This document shows positions 1-6,988 of a stretch of 64,000 nt of DNA, piece by piece. The stretch lies in assembly GCA_964571855.1 (NCBI GenBank), contig CAZNDO010000010.1:62001-126000 (forward strand). The letters run 5' to 3'. The stretch is from CAYYFX01 sp964571855. Its GTDB lineage: Bacteria; ARS69. Under the pieces are notes generated by a model that did not search any database, was not told where the DNA came from, and saw only the letters and a list, made by a program, of their open reading frames with translations. Within the stretch, counting starts at the first letter, position 1, and the number at the start of each line of letters is the position of its first letter. Position numbers and translations under genes: made by a program.

Positions 1-1686
1 GTCCCGTCCCGCGCCGAGCACGGGCTCACGAAGGAGGAGTTCGACGCGGCCATGCCCGTGGAGTTCTGGCGCGAGGTGGTGGACCGGGTGGCCGCGGAGG
101 CGCCGGACACGCTGCTCCTGGCGGAGGCGTTCTGGATGCTGGAGGGCTACTTCGTGCGCACGCTCGGCATGCACCGCGTGTACAACAGCGCGTTCATGCA
201 CATGCTGCGCGACGAGGACAACGCCGGCTACCGGCGCGTGCTCAAGGACACGCTGGAGTTCGACCCCGAGATCCTGAAGCGCTACGTGAACTTCATGAGC
301 AACCCGGACGAGAAGATGGCGGTGGAGCAGTTCGGGAAGGGCGACAAGTACTTCGGCGTGTGCACGCTGATGGCCACGCTGCCCGGGCTGCCCATGTTCG
401 GGCACGGGCAGATCGAGGGCTTCGCCGAGAAGTACGGGATGGAGTACCGGCGCCCGCGGCAGGACGAGACCGCGGACGAGGGGCTCGTGCGCACCCACGA
501 GCAGCGGATCTTCCCGCTGCTGCACCGGCGCGCGCTCTTCGCGGAAGTGCGCAGCTTCCTCCTGTACGACGTCTTCGCGCCCGACGGCGGCGTGAACGAG
601 GACGTGTTCGCGTTCTCGAACGCGCGCGACGGCGAGCGGGCGCTGGTGGTCTACCACAACCGCTTCGCGGACGCGCGAGGCTGGATCCGGACGTCGGCGG
701 CGTACGCGGCGAAGGACGGCGGCGGGGCGAAGGCCCTGCGCCAGCGCACGCTGGGCGAGGGGCTGGCGCTCTCCGCGGAGGAGGGCCGGTGGGTCGTCTT
801 CCGCGACGCGGTGGCGGGACGGGAGTACCTGCGGGAGTCGCGGAAGCTCGTGGACGAGGGCCTGTGGGTGGACCTCGGCGCGTACGCGTGCCACGTGTTC
901 GTCGACTTCCGGGAGCTGGTGGACGGTCCCACCGGGCAGCTGCGCCGGCTGGCGGAGCGGCTGGGCGGCGCGGGCGTCCCGTCCGTGGAGGACGCGCTGC
1001 GCGCGCAGCAGCTCGAGCCGGTGCACCGCCCGCTGCTCGCGCTGCTGGATGCGAAGCCGGCGGACGTCCCGGAGCGGTACGCGGCGTTCCTGGACGCGCT
1101 GGCCGACGCGACCGGCGTGGCGAAGGACGAGCGCACGCGGCGCGATCTCGTGGACGCCGCGGGCGCGGAACTGGCCGGGAGCGACGAGCCGGTGCTTCGC
1201 GCGTGGTCCCTCCTCCGGCGCATCGGCGCGCTGGCGGATCCGGCAGCCGGCGCGGCCGCCGCCGCGCGCACCAGCCGCGCGTGGTTCGACGAGCTGCGGA
1301 TGCAGCCGGTCGTTTCGCGCGCCCTCCGGGACGACGGCCTGCTCCGCACCCTCCTCGCCCTGCCGGACATCGCCTCGCTCGAGACCCCGCGGCGCCGCCC
1401 CCAGCGCCTGTGCGCGCTGTGGTTCGCGGACGACGCCGTGCGCGCCTTCCTCCGCGTGAACCGCTGGGACGGTGCGGAATGGTTCCACCGCGAGACCTTC
1501 GAGGCGCTCACCGACTGGCTGGTTCGTCTCGATGCGATCGGGCGCGGCGAGCCGGCGCAGCCGGAGGCGCGAAGGGTCGCCCGGGCGATGCGCCGCGCCG
1601 CCGCGGTTGCCGGCTACCGCGTGGACCGTCTCCTGCACTGGGCGGCGCGCGCCGAAGCGCGGGCGGAGCGGCCGGTCCGGAACTGA
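1..1686 (+). CDS. GH13 alpha-amylase-like protein, C-terminal part (5' end outside window)
   Basis: The frame is open from base 1 with no start, so the gene begins upstream; 561 codons are visible. The early segment has the GH13 beta-5 pattern LLAEAFWM, whose Glu (bases 124-126) is the expected general acid. It is followed by NSAFMHML and FMSNPDEK, then LPGLPMFGHGQIEGF, typical of the end of a GH13 (beta/alpha)8 barrel. The catalytic nucleophile Asp would lie before the window. About 330 further residues follow the barrel; they are Ala/Arg/Leu-rich and probably helical, with no domain I recognise, so the full protein is probably a long (about 1000 aa) alpha-glucan-acting enzyme. No signal peptide can be judged. 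The gene ends 16 bp from the convergent beta-helix gene. Family call is fairly firm; substrate is not. Confidence 0.8.
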   Translation, partial: VPSRAEHGLTKEEFDAAMPVEFWREVVDRVAAEAPDTLLLAEAFWMLEGYFVRTLGMHRVYNSAFMHMLRDEDNAGYRRVLKDTLEFDPEILKRYVNFMSNPDEKMAVEQFGKGDKYFGVCTLMATLPGLPMFGHGQIEGFAEKYGMEYRRPRQDETADEGLVRTHEQRIFPLLHRRALFAEVRSFLLYDVFAPDGGVNEDVFAFSNARDGERALVVYHNRFADARGWIRTSAAYAAKDGGGAKALRQRTLGEGLALSAEEGRWVVFRDAVAGREYLRESRKLVDEGLWVDLGAYACHVFVDFRELVDGPTGQLRRLAERLGGAGVPSVEDALRAQQLEPVHRPLLALLDAKPADVPERYAAFLDALADATGVAKDERTRRDLVDAAGAELAGSDEPVLRAWSLLRRIGALADPAAGAAAAARTSRAWFDELRMQPVVSRALRDDGLLRTLLALPDIASLETPRRRPQRLCALWFADDAVRAFLRVNRWDGAEWFHRETFEALTDWLVRLDAIGRGEPAQPEARRVARAMRRAAAVAGYRVDRLLHWAARAEARAERPVRN

Positions 1687-1702
1687 GCGCAGCCGCAGCC
1701 AG

Positions 1703-3148
1703 CTAGCGATCTCGCGTCCGGTACCAGCCCTTCACGCGAGCCCAGGTCTCCCTCTCCACCCGCACCGCGCTGCACCCTCCGAAGCCGAGCGAGCCGATCA
1801 GGCCGCACTCCGCCGATGCGGCGGGCAGACACGGCGATCCCCACTGCAAGTGCAGATCGCCCGCAACGGCATCGCAGAACAAGGGGTCCGCCGCCTGGTT
1901 CCCGTTCCGGCCGGCGTGCTCCGCGATGCAGTCCACCCAGTCCCCGCCCTCGTTCCCGAAGATGTCCGTGCAGGTGATGACCGCGTCGTCCTGCTCGAAG
2001 CAGTAGACGGAGGCCCCCTGCCGTCCCCCCGCGATGATGCTGCGCGTCAGCGTGAGCACCGGCGAGGTCCAGACCAGCGCACTGCCGTGCATGCCGGCGC
2101 GATTCGCCCAGAACGTGCTCTGGGCGATGAGCGCGCGTTCGCTCAGCACGAACCCCCCGCCGTTGTTCACGATCGCGTCGTTCCCGGCCACCACGCAGCC
2201 GCGAAACTCGCTCGGCACCGCAAGCACTCCCGCGCCGCCGTTCACGTATGCCCTGTTCCCACGGAACGTGCTGGACCGGCCGCCGACACTTCCGGATGCC
2301 GTGTGGTAGATGGCGCCGCCCGAGTGCCCCGCGAAGTTCCGAGTGAACGTGCAACCCGCGTACTCGGTGCCGGTGGCCGTGGCGAACACCGCGCCGCCCC
2401 TTCCCTGCTGGGCGACCAGCGCGTCGGTCGCGTTCTCCTCCATCAGGCAGTCCTCGAAGCGGAGCGTGAATCCGCCCGCGTACACGCCGCCCCCGAGTCG
2501 CGCGGAGTTCTCCCGGAAGACGCATCGCACGATCTCCACGTCGCCCTGCGCGAAGAGCGCGCCGCCGGCACGCGCCCTGTTCCCGGCGAAGAGGCAGTCC
2601 TCCAGCCGCACGGAGGACTCGAGGACCCACGCGCCGCCCCCGCGCTGGAGGTCCGTTTCGGGGCCGACCCGCGCATCGTTGTCCAGGAACTGGCACTCGC
2701 GGATCGCGACCGTCGAGCCGCCGGTGACGAGGAGGCCGGCCCCGTCCCCCGGGGTTGCGTTGGCGCGAAACCGGCAACGCACGAGCACCACGTGGGATGC
2801 CGGGCCGACCCGGATGCCGCCGCCGGACCCGATGCCGCCGGTGAATTCGATCCCCTCGATCGTCGTGCCGGCACCGGACCCGGCCACGCCCAGGCACCGG
2901 ATCGCGCCGGCGGCGTCGATGGCCACGCAGTCCGGATCCCCGTGCTCGCTGCGCAGCACGACGCCGGACGCCATGGCGAGGCCGTGCTCGAGGTACCTGC
3001 CACACGCGACAGAAACCGTGTCGCCGCTGACGGCGGCAGCCAGGGCCGCGGCGATCGTGGGATAGGTCCCGGGAACGGGAAGCGTCGCGGACCGGACCGG
3101 GCCGGTCAGGGCGAGCATCAGGCCGATCAGGATCGGAAGGCGGCTCAC
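1703..3148 (-). CDS. Secreted right-handed parallel beta-helix protein
   Basis: About 481 aa. I prefer the GTG at 3148: the sequence GGAGGACGACGCCGTG places an SD 8 nt before it, while the ATG at 3163 (5 codons upstream) has poor spacing. The GTG also gives a compact signal peptide (SRLPILIGLMLALTGPVRSA). The mature protein starts LPVPGTYPTIAAALAAA, the usual opening of pectate-lyase/polymorphic-OMP-like beta-helix proteins. It then has many short coils of the type GGAxxxxxxSxxxxxCxFxxNxA with regular Asn, Gly and Cys positions. There is no enzyme signature, so it is probably an extracellular adhesin or glycan-binding fold rather than a lyase. Unlike other secreted proteins in the window it has no FlgD-like tail: it ends SAVRVERETWARVKGWY. 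Confidence 0.8.
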   Translation of the reverse strand: MSRLPILIGLMLALTGPVRSATLPVPGTYPTIAAALAAAVSGDTVSVACGRYLEHGLAMASGVVLRSEHGDPDCVAIDAAGAIRCLGVAGSGAGTTIEGIEFTGGIGSGGGIRVGPASHVVLVRCRFRANATPGDGAGLLVTGGSTVAIRECQFLDNDARVGPETDLQRGGGAWVLESSVRLEDCLFAGNRARAGGALFAQGDVEIVRCVFRENSARLGGGVYAGGFTLRFEDCLMEENATDALVAQQGRGGAVFATATGTEYAGCTFTRNFAGHSGGAIYHTASGSVGGRSSTFRGNRAYVNGGAGVLAVPSEFRGCVVAGNDAIVNNGGGFVLSERALIAQSTFWANRAGMHGSALVWTSPVLTLTRSIIAGGRQGASVYCFEQDDAVITCTDIFGNEGGDWVDCIAEHAGRNGNQAADPLFCDAVAGDLHLQWGSPCLPAASAECGLIGSLGFGGCSAVRVERETWARVKGWYRTRDR

Positions 3149-3334
3149 GGCGTCGTCCTCCATGCTCCGGGACGCTGACCACCGTAGCCCCAGGTTATGT
3201 CCCCGGTGGCCGGCTTTGCAATACCGGTTCCGGGGGTCGTCCGGACCTGGCCTGGGCCGATCCGCGACCGGACGGTGCCCGGCGGGGAAACAAACGGGCC
3301 CCTCGAGACGTCTCAGTTCGCAGGAGGGCGGAAG

Positions 3335-3556
3335 ATGTCACGGGTCGAGAGGAACCACCCCCACGTCCCGGGTCACGGGATCGAGGGGACCCTTGCGGCG
3401 CTGGACTTCGCGAAGCGGCTGACGACCGCGCACGGGCGGGCTTCCGGGGACGACATCGCGCGGCTGCGCGCCGCGGGGTTCAGCGAGCACGAGATCGGCG
3501 AGATCGTTTCGGCGGTACGCACGGGGCACCGGGGACCGGGGGCGCCGGGGCGCTGA
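3335..3556 (+). CDS. Small AhpD/carboxymuconolactone-decarboxylase-like protein (partial fold)
   Basis: 73 aa from ATG 3335, which has a clear SD (AGGAGG, 3322-3327) 7 nt upstream; longer in-frame starts back to 3197 have none. Residues 25-65 (LDFAKRLTTAHGRASGDD, then IARLRAAGFSEHEIGEI) resemble the C-terminal helices of peroxidase-related AhpD-like proteins, where 'lRaaGfsdeeIleiv' is typical. The CxxC peroxidatic motif is absent and the protein is under half the normal length. It may be a remnant or a stand-alone helical mini-protein. Nothing in the neighbourhood (beta-helix protein, kinase) points to peroxide metabolism. The 11-bp gap to the convergent kinase gene includes part of a small hairpin spanning the stop codon. 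Confidence 0.5.
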   Translation: MSRVERNHPHVPGHGIEGTLAALDFAKRLTTAHGRASGDDIARLRAAGFSEHEIGEIVSAVRTGHRGPGAPGR

Positions 3557-3566
3557 GAGCGCCGGC

Positions 3567-5975
3567 TCATCGCCCCGGGGCGGACGCCGCGCAGCGGCAT
3601 CCCCGGAGGAGCCGTTCGCCGCCGCGCTCGCGGAACAGCGCCAGGGCCTCCTGCCGTCCGGCGTCCGCGATCCCCAGGATCTCCACGAAGGCGGGGTGGC
3701 TCCGCAGCGGATCGAACACCGGGCTCCGCCGCAGGGTGGGCGCGGCGAAGTAGCCGCCGGTCACCGCGCGGCGGATCATTTCGAGCGACGCCTCGTGCCC
3801 GCCGGCGTCGCAGAGGAGCCACGCCGCCTGGAACACGGCCTCCGGGTCCTCCTTGATGCGGCCGCGGAACGCCTGCGCGTACGCGACCATGTCGGCCGGA
3901 CGGCGGTCCAGCCACGCCATCAGCAGATCGGCCCACGTCTGGAACGTCGGCAGAGCCTCCGTGCCGCGACGCATCTCCGTGACGAGGACGCGCGCGTGAT
4001 CGCGGCGTCCGGCGAGCCCGACCGCGATCGCGCGCAGGGCCTCGCCCCCCGTCCGGCCGCGCGCGGCCCCCTCTCCGGCTTCGAGGCGATCCAGTTCGCC
4101 CCTGCACAGCAGCGTCTGCCCCAAGCTCGTGGGCACGTTCGGGTCCAGGCGCCGGGCCTCCTCGTGCGCGGCCACCGACTCCTCCAGGAGACCGCAGTAG
4201 CGGCACACCTGCCCCAGGCCCGCGAACAGCTCGGCGTCGTTCCCGTGCCGCGCCGCCTGGTCCAGGAGTCGCCCGAGCGCGGACCGCCACTGGCCCATGC
4301 CCGCCTCGATGTTCGCGTAGAACTTGTGCGCGAGCGTGAGGCGCGGGTTCAGCTCCAGCGCGCGCTGCAGCGCCTTCACGGCCTCCTCGTCACTTCCCTC
4401 CGTCTCCGCGAGATAGCGACCGATCAGCCAGTGGCAGCGGCCCAGTGCCGCCCACGCCGGCGCGAAGCCCGGGTCCGCTTCCAGGCTGCGCAGGTACAGG
4501 TCCCGCGCGCGGGGGGCGTGCTCGTACTTCAGCGCCACCTCGTTCGCCTGCAGGTACAGGAGGTACGCACGGTCGTCGGGCGGCGCATCCGGCGCCGGGG
4601 TGGGGCGCGCGCCGGCCAGCGGCAGGGACAACGCCGCCACCACGCGCCGCGCGAGATCGTCCTGGAGCTGGAAGAGGTCCCCCAGCGGAACCTGGATCGT
4701 CTCCGACGTGAGCAGGGCGCCGCTCGGCGCATCCACGAGCTGCGCCGTGGCGCGCAGCTGATCCCCCGCCCGCAGCACGGTTCCGAGCACCACGCGATCG
4801 ACGTCCATCTCGGCCACGAGCGCCTTCAGGTCCGGCGTCTCGCCGGCGAAGCGCGCGGCGGCCGCGCTGGAGCGCACGAGAAGCGCGTCGCGCCCGGACA
4901 AGGACGTCGCGATGGCGTCCGGCAGGCTGAACGCGAGGAAGTCCGTCTCGGCATCGGGGCGCAGCACGCGGAACGGGAGCACCACGAGGCGCGTGAGTGC
5001 GCGGATCGCCGTGGGCGTCTCGTCTCCCGCGTCGCGGCCGGCGGCGCGCAGCGCGTCCGCCATCTCCTCCGCAGTCGCCGGCCGCTCCTCCGGGCGCTTC
5101 GCGAGCGCGCGGCGGATCACGCGGTCCACCGCGGCCGCCGCCGGCGACCCGGTGAGCGCCGGTGGCTGCTCGTGCAGCACGGCGTGCAGGATGCCGACCA
5201 CGTTGCCGCCGCGGAAGGCGGGGCGGCCGGCCAGCATCTCGAACAGCACCGCGCCCACCGCGAAGAGGTCGCTGCGCCCGTCCAGCGCCTCCTCGTTCAC
5301 GCGCTCCGGGGCCATGTAGCCCGGCGTGCCCACGAGCATGCCCGCGCGCGTGAGGTTGGCGTCCGCGCCGGCGAACGGCGCGGTCTCGCCGCCGGTGGAG
5401 CGTGCGAGCCCGAAGTCCAGGAGCTTCACGCCGTGCGGCGTGAGGATGACGTTCGAAGGCTTGAGGTCCCGGTGCACGATGCCGCGCGCGTGCAGCGCGG
5501 AGAGCGCGGCCAGGATGCCCAGCCCCACCGTCACGGTCTCCGCCACGCCCACCGGCCCGCGGCGCAGCCGGTCGGCGAGCGACTCCCCTTCGAGCAGCTC
5601 CATCGCGAGGAAGAGACGCCCGTCCTCCTCGCCGATCTCGTGGATGTGGCAGACGTTCGGATGGTTCACGCTGGCGGCGGCGCGCGCCTCGCGCCAGAAC
5701 CGCTGCCGCGCCACCTCGTCGTGCTCCGGGAGGGACATCACCTTGACGGCCACGGTGCGCTCGAGCCGGTCGTCCCGCGCGGCGTACACGACGCCCATGC
5801 CGCCCTGCCCCAGCTTGCGCAGCACCGTGTAGCGGCCGATGCGCGCGGGATCGGGCTGATCCGGCTCCGCGGCGAACTCCCCGCCGCCGGCCAGGGACGG
5901 CGGCGTGCCGCGGCGGAACCAGTCGGCGAGGGCCCGCCACGGGCTGCCGGTGGACTGCGACCGCTTGTCCGTCAA
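3567..5975 (-). CDS. Serine/threonine protein kinase with TolB-like domain and TPR repeats
   Basis: 802 aa from TTG 5975 (a GGGGGAG lies about 10 nt upstream); the frame is open far upstream but loses protein-like composition there. Residues 48-310 are a Hanks-type kinase: Gly loop GQGGMG (56-61), VAVK lysine (78), HRDLKPSN (169-176), DFG (187-189), then GTPGYMAPE. Residues about 325-470 (RLVVLPF, LPDAIATSL, LLVRSSAA, VVLGTVLR, ATAQLVD) match the TolB/FlgO-like domain often joined to such kinases. The rest is TPR-like (for example YLRSLEADPGFAPAWAALG). There is no transmembrane helix, so it is probably cytoplasmic. The layout matches kinase-TolB-TPR proteins of Acidobacteria and relatives. 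It is divergent from the ArsR gene, with 348 bp between. Partner and signal are unknown. Confidence 0.92.
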   Translation of the reverse strand: MTDKRSQSTGSPWRALADWFRRGTPPSLAGGGEFAAEPDQPDPARIGRYTVLRKLGQGGMGVVYAARDDRLERTVAVKVMSLPEHDEVARQRFWREARAAASVNHPNVCHIHEIGEEDGRLFLAMELLEGESLADRLRRGPVGVAETVTVGLGILAALSALHARGIVHRDLKPSNVILTPHGVKLLDFGLARSTGGETAPFAGADANLTRAGMLVGTPGYMAPERVNEEALDGRSDLFAVGAVLFEMLAGRPAFRGGNVVGILHAVLHEQPPALTGSPAAAAVDRVIRRALAKRPEERPATAEEMADALRAAGRDAGDETPTAIRALTRLVVLPFRVLRPDAETDFLAFSLPDAIATSLSGRDALLVRSSAAAARFAGETPDLKALVAEMDVDRVVLGTVLRAGDQLRATAQLVDAPSGALLTSETIQVPLGDLFQLQDDLARRVVAALSLPLAGARPTPAPDAPPDDRAYLLYLQANEVALKYEHAPRARDLYLRSLEADPGFAPAWAALGRCHWLIGRYLAETEGSDEEAVKALQRALELNPRLTLAHKFYANIEAGMGQWRSALGRLLDQAARHGNDAELFAGLGQVCRYCGLLEESVAAHEEARRLDPNVPTSLGQTLLCRGELDRLEAGEGAARGRTGGEALRAIAVGLAGRRDHARVLVTEMRRGTEALPTFQTWADLLMAWLDRRPADMVAYAQAFRGRIKEDPEAVFQAAWLLCDAGGHEASLEMIRRAVTGGYFAAPTLRRSPVFDPLRSHPAFVEILGIADAGRQEALALFRERGGERLLRGCRCAASAPGR

Positions 5976-6323
5976 TGGAGTGCCGTCTCCCCCGGCACGA
6001 TGGCCGGTGTCCGCGGGTCCGGAAGGGCGCGAAGGGGGCTTCCGCGCCGCGCGGCCCGACTGCCGGCGCGAGGCAGTGCCGGGCAGCCTAGCAGAAGGCC
6101 GCGTTTCGATCACCCGACGCCTCCGGCGAACCCTCGCAGGTCGCGCGCCGGCGGCGATCCGTCCGACATTTCCGCTTGCTCCGTCGTCGGAGGAGCGGTC
6201 TCCGGCGGGCGGTGGATCGGTCGGCCGGCGGGTCCCGGGGGGTTGCGCGACGGACGTTGATTCGGTAAATATCGAATCAACGATGTCTGAACCGACGACA
6301 ACCCGCCCCCTGGAGGACCCCCC
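5976..6323. other. Divergent intergenic region between kinase and ArsR genes
   Basis: 348 bp. I see no credible gene. The half nearest the ArsR gene is more AT-rich and carries the palindrome at 6257-6280. The kinase side has TAGGCT (minus strand, in GCCTAGCAG near 6089) as a possible -10. The ArsR SD GGAGG is at 6312-6316. Confidence 0.6.
6257..6280. promoter_or_regulatory. Palindromic operator candidate upstream of the ArsR-family gene
   Basis: Perfect inverted repeat TTGATTCG - 8 bp - CGAATCAA with an AT-rich centre (GTAAATAT), 43 bp before the ArsR-family start. ArsR repressors usually bind AT-rich dyads overlapping their own promoter, so autoregulation is the natural reading. The centre could also hold a -10 element. 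Inference from symmetry and position only. Confidence 0.6.
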
Positions 6324-6947
6324 ATGACCCGGACCGGACCGCAGGACCGCACCGAAGCCCCCGACCTCGACCGCGCCGTGGACCTGTTCAAGGCCCTCGC
6401 GGACCCCGTCCGGCTGCGCATCCTGGGGCTCCTCGTGGAGGAGGAGCGCTGCGGCCAGGAGCTCGCGGAGACCCTGCACGTCGCCCCGGGCACGGTGACC
6501 CACCACCTCCGGATGCTGCGCGACCTCGGCCTCCTCACCGAGGAGCGGCGGCCGCCGTACACCTACGTGCGGCTGGACCACGCGAAGCTGCGCGAGGCCG
6601 TCGTGCCCTTCCTCAAGAAGGAGCGGATGCAGCAGTTCGCCGCCGGCCCGGACGTGGACGCGGAACGGCGCAAGGTCCTGCGCGCGTTCTTCGACGGTCC
6701 GAAGCTCCTGGCCATCCCGGCGCAGCGGCGCAAGAAGGAGATCGTGTTCGAGGAGATCCTGCGGCGGCTGCCGAACCAGACCTCGTTCGACGAGGCCACG
6801 CTCAGCCGGTTGATCGAGGGGATCCACCCGGACTTCTGCACGATCCGGCGGGAGTTCATCATGTGCCGCTACATGGAGCGCGAGGGCGGCATGTACCGGT
6901 GGACGGAGCGCGGTCGCGCCGTGCGCAAGGGCGGCCGGCGGGACTGA
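6324..6947 (+). CDS. ArsR-family transcriptional regulator with C-terminal DUF2087
   Basis: 207 aa; GGAGG SD 7 nt before ATG. Residues 15-90 form an ArsR winged helix: LFKALADPVRLRILGLL, then recognition region VAPGTVTHHLRMLRDLGLL and a short wing. No CxC metal-binding pair follows, so it is not an obvious metal sensor. Residues about 108-200 (RRKVLRAFFDG, IPAQRRKKEIVFEEIL, YMEREGGMYRW) match DUF2087, which is commonly fused to ArsR-type HTH domains and of unknown role. The palindrome just upstream is a likely binding site. The divergent kinase is a possible target, but no evidence beyond adjacency supports that. The stop codon lies in the loop of a strong hairpin. Confidence 0.9.
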   Translation: MTRTGPQDRTEAPDLDRAVDLFKALADPVRLRILGLLVEEERCGQELAETLHVAPGTVTHHLRMLRDLGLLTEERRPPYTYVRLDHAKLREAVVPFLKKERMQQFAAGPDVDAERRKVLRAFFDGPKLLAIPAQRRKKEIVFEEILRRLPNQTSFDEATLSRLIEGIHPDFCTIRREFIMCRYMEREGGMYRWTERGRAVRKGGRRD

Positions 6948-6958
6948 TCCCGCCGGCC
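6933..6958. terminator. Hairpin over the ArsR stop codon
   Basis: A 10-bp GC stem (G GCCGGCGGG / CCCGCCGGC C) with loop ACTGAT containing the TGA stop. It lies between two convergent genes (next stop at 6989) and has no T-tract, so it is a GC-hairpin-type terminator candidate for either direction. Confidence 0.5.
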
Positions 6959-6988
6959 CGCGGCCGCCGCGCCTCCCGCCCGCCCGAC

